In this document: positions 61,970 through 64,000 of the stretch, in pieces | Numbering within the stretch: the first letter of the stretch is position 1 | Layout of the letters: every line of letters begins with the position of its first letter | Origin: Paraburkholderia eburnea | GTDB taxonomy: Bacteria; Pseudomonadota; Gammaproteobacteria; Burkholderiales; Burkholderiaceae | NCBI RefSeq assembly: GCF_002917095.1 | Contig: NZ_PQGA01000020.1 | Span: 1-64,000 of the forward strand | Reading direction: 5' to 3' | DNA length: 64,000 nucleotides | Made by a program: the position numbers and the translations under genes | Notes under the pieces: model-generated | Database searches by the model: none | The model's input: only the letters and a program-made list of their open reading frames with translations | What the model was told of the DNA's origin: nothing

Positions 61970-62839
61970 TCATGGCAACGCCAGCCGGTAGGGATCGAGC
62001 AGGCCCGCGACGAACGGCAGTTCCTCGACCTTGCCCCGGTTGAGGATGGCCACTTCCTCGCGGTTCTCGTACAGTGAGCCGGTGCGCAGCAGGATCCAGT
62101 TGCGGATGCCCTCGGGCACCGGCTCCGCACCACCGTAGACATAGCTCGTGCCGCTGCCTGCGTCCGACAGGGTGACCGGGTTGCCGCCGGGATCCTGCAG
62201 GGCATAGAGGCCCGCGTTCGCAGCCGTCACCGTGTACGGGACGTCAACCTGCAATGGCGTCGGCAGCGCCCCGCCCGAATTGAAGAACCGGACGGTATTG
62301 CCGACGGCCCACGTGACTGGGCCGCGCACCTGAATCTGAGTCGACGGTGGACTGCCCGGGACTATGCACACCGACATGTAGCCGGCGTCATACGTCACGG
62401 TGACAGCGCCGATCTGTGGCAGCGGGATCGGCCAGATCTTTCCGAATCCGGGCGTAATGATCGCGGGCATCAGCGCCGCGTTGACGACGTAGTCGGCCGG
62501 ATCCATCGTCTGCGGCGTGCCGTTCATGTCGAGATAGTCGATCGACACAACATCGACGAGCGGCGCGTGAGGGAGCACGATCGCAAAGGCCGGATAGTTG
62601 ATCACGTGCTCGAACGGCAGCGGCGTACCGATACCCGCCATCGGGAACCGGTCCAGCACGAGCTGATAGCGCGCGTGGAGCAGCTGCTGGCGCGTGATCG
62701 TCTCGGCTGCAATCCGGGCCGTGGTCACGAGCGAGGCGATCAGCGTGTCCTGTGCGTCGTCGGTCACGCGCAGGTGCAGTTTTGCCTCGGCCAGATCAAC
62801 GGACTCGCCTACAGGCCGCTGGAGCAGGATTTCCGGCAT
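61970..62839 (-). CDS. Head-tail connector protein (gp6-like) with a beta-rich insertion
   Basis: A 289-residue protein. Residues 1-110 (VDLAEAKLHLRVTDDAQDTLIASLVTTARIAAE) and the end (GIRNWILLRTGSLYENRE) fit phage gp6/TIGR02215 connectors, usually under 200 residues. About 90 extra residues (about 150-245) form a beta-rich insertion related to the one in the tail tube protein (VxAANAGLYALQDPGG). It adds the adaptor ring under the portal. Confidence 0.85.
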   Translation of the reverse strand: MPEILLQRPVGESVDLAEAKLHLRVTDDAQDTLIASLVTTARIAAETITRQQLLHARYQLVLDRFPMAGIGTPLPFEHVINYPAFAIVLPHAPLVDVVSIDYLDMNGTPQTMDPADYVVNAALMPAIITPGFGKIWPIPLPQIGAVTVTYDAGYMSVCIVPGSPPSTQIQVRGPVTWAVGNTVRFFNSGGALPTPLQVDVPYTVTAANAGLYALQDPGGNPVTLSDAGSGTSYVYGGAEPVPEGIRNWILLRTGSLYENREEVAILNRGKVEELPFVAGLLDPYRLALP

Positions 62840-62862
62840 GGGTCAGTCTGGCAACGATGGAC

Positions 62863-63333
62863 TCAGACGATCTGGACGACGCTCGCGTCGCCGAGATTGA
62901 TAGGAATCGGCGCGGATGCATCCACCGGCGGATCGAAGCGGCCGCCTACGCCGAACAGGTACGCGGCGACAAACGACGCCGTTGTGCCGACCGTCAGCGA
63001 CAGCTGGACGAACGCGTAGCCGTTGTTCGTATCCACGTCGCCGCTGCGGAAATTGACGAGTGCCTGCACGTTGGCACCGCTGGCCGCCTGGATCGTCGTG
63101 ATTGCCTTGCCGGGCAGATCCTTCGCGCCCGTGCCGCTCGCATCCTGTGCCTGGCGGATTTTCGCGTCGAGCGTGGCATTCGTGCCCATTGCCCCGGTGC
63201 CGATGAGGGCGAGGAACGTGTGGAAGTTCTGCACCGGGATCCAGGCCGTGGCGACCGTGCCGGCAGGCTGGTTGGCGGGATCGATCGAGCTCAGCAACGC
63301 CTCGAAATCGGTGGGTTTCAGACTCGGAAACAT
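62863..63333 (-). CDS. Conserved phage head-region protein of unknown function
   Basis: A 156-residue protein between the capsid and connector genes. Predicted mixed alpha/beta, with Ala/Thr-rich stretches and no signal peptide. Not recognised with confidence; its place suggests a minor head or decoration protein. Start at 63333 (MFPSLKPTDFEAL). Confidence 0.65.
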   Translation of the reverse strand: MFPSLKPTDFEALLSSIDPANQPAGTVATAWIPVQNFHTFLALIGTGAMGTNATLDAKIRQAQDASGTGAKDLPGKAITTIQAASGANVQALVNFRSGDVDTNNGYAFVQLSLTVGTTASFVAAYLFGVGGRFDPPVDASAPIPINLGDASVVQIV

Positions 63334-63351
63334 AGTGGGATCCTCCCGGAA

Positions 63352-64000
63352 TCAGCGGGCCGCGAGCTGGATGAACGGCGAAAGGTTGTTCGCCCCGTTA
63401 GCCGGCTTGATCGGATTGACGATGGTCGGCTGGCCGTCAAGGCGAAACACGGTACGGAATGCCATCGCATCCGCGTCGAAGTACAGGTGCATCGAGGTCG
63501 CGGTTTCGATGCCCGACGCCTTCTTGATGGTGCGGTAGTACGACATGTCGAGCAGGATCACGTCGCCCTGCGATGAGAAGCTCTTCGCGTGCTGCGAGAC
63601 GAATACCGGGCGGCCCAGCAGCATTCCGTAAGGCGACTCCTGGGCACCGGCCGAGATCGGCAGATAGATCGGGTAGTTGCCCAGCGTGAGCGTGAAGAGC
63701 GCCGGCAGCACGTCGTTGTTGATCAGCCAGATCGCACGGCCAAACGAACCCGGCGGCAGGCGGGCGATCATCCTCGAGAGGTTCGAGATGGTCAGCGTCT
63801 GCGTGGCCTGACCCGTGTCCTTCGCCACCACGATTGCGGCATTGCCCTGCAGCGCACCAATCGGCATCCCGTTGCCGACGCCGAACAGCAGCGAATCGTT
63901 GGTTTTCCAGCGGATCGAGTCACCGATCTTGCGGTTCAGATACTGGGTGAGCGCCGGGCCATCGGCGATCAGTTCGTCGGTGAGCGGCACCAGTGCCATC
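63352..64000 (-). CDS. Major capsid protein, HK97 fold (C-terminal part, cut by the right edge)
   Basis: About 216 residues are visible, running off the window. LVPLTDELIADGPALTQYLNRK, the RWKTNDSLLFGVGNG turn, GALQGNAA, SPYGMLLGRPVFVSQHA and the end of the A-domain are typical of HK97-type major capsid proteins, which are near 400 residues. The ATG at 63999 is an internal methionine rather than the start. Protease, portal and terminase genes should lie beyond the edge. Confidence 0.9.
   Translation of the reverse strand, partial: MALVPLTDELIADGPALTQYLNRKIGDSIRWKTNDSLLFGVGNGMPIGALQGNAAIVVAKDTGQATQTLTISNLSRMIARLPPGSFGRAIWLINNDVLPALFTLTLGNYPIYLPISAGAQESPYGMLLGRPVFVSQHAKSFSSQGDVILLDMSYYRTIKKASGIETATSMHLYFDADAMAFRTVFRLDGQPTIVNPIKPANGANNLSPFIQLAAR

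Noticed and set aside
1..64000. CRISPR array or cas genes
   Set aside because: No regularly spaced direct repeats and no Cas-like protein were seen.

Overview
The window looks like a chromosome segment of a Burkholderiaceae beta-proteobacterium, most likely Paraburkholderia or a close relative. The basis is high-GC coding, a Burkholderia-type repertoire (fbp/pepN, DUF4136, DUF2968, the xdhC-ade-guaD purine group, an fds-type soluble NAD-linked formate dehydrogenase) and a prophage of Burkholderia style. The species assignment is inference from gene content; no rRNA lies in the window.

Positions 1-1190 are accessory in character: the open-ended 3' part of a large gene with a cysteine-rich tail, a small overlapping partner gene and a terminator. 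A tRNA-Thr(CGU) at 1527-1602 separates this from core sequence. From 1.6 to 33.9 kb the content is ordinary core metabolism and transport: fbp and pepN; a DUF4136 lipoprotein; guaD, ade and xdhC (purine salvage and catabolism); dsbB; an amidase; a CPA2 antiporter; a peptidase C26 amidotransferase with a long disordered N-terminus; a DUF2968 protein; a GNAT acetyltransferase; a citrate-type MFS symporter; a TPR protein with a glycosyltransferase-like C-terminus; a zinc-sensing ArsR regulator with its CDF exporter; a class A flavin monooxygenase; and fdsGBAD with the divergent regulator fdsR.

From about 34.0 kb the content is mobile. A cassette at 34.3-38.7 kb encodes an AlpA-like DNA-binding protein, a small cysteine-cluster protein, a serine recombinase and two ParB/RepB-like proteins without any ParA; the last three genes overlap by 4 bp each. 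At 39.15-46.5 kb a tightly coupled, visibly more AT-rich operon encodes a ribbon-helix-helix protein, two SPPY-type DNA amino-methyltransferases, an unrecognised protein with a possible winged helix, a McrB-like AAA+ ATPase and a McrC-like PD-(D/E)XK nuclease, followed by a convergent EVE/PUA-like gene. The layout parallels LlaJI and BsuMI restriction-modification systems, but the two m5C methyltransferases of those systems are replaced by two amino-methyltransferases. This is the best candidate for an undescribed system here.

From 46.8 kb to the right edge lies the late region of a siphovirus-type prophage, transcribed leftwards: major capsid (cut by the edge), head-tail connector, head closure, gp10-like and DUF3168 proteins, tail tube, a G/GT chaperone pair with a clear -1 frameshift site (A AAA AAC), tape measure, DUF2460, DUF2163, NlpC/P60, tail tip, two tandem paralogous tail-fibre genes, a terminator, and a lysis cassette. 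The restriction operon sits just beyond the lysis genes, where prophages often carry cargo. Whether recombinase cassette, restriction operon and phage form one element or several cannot be decided from this window.
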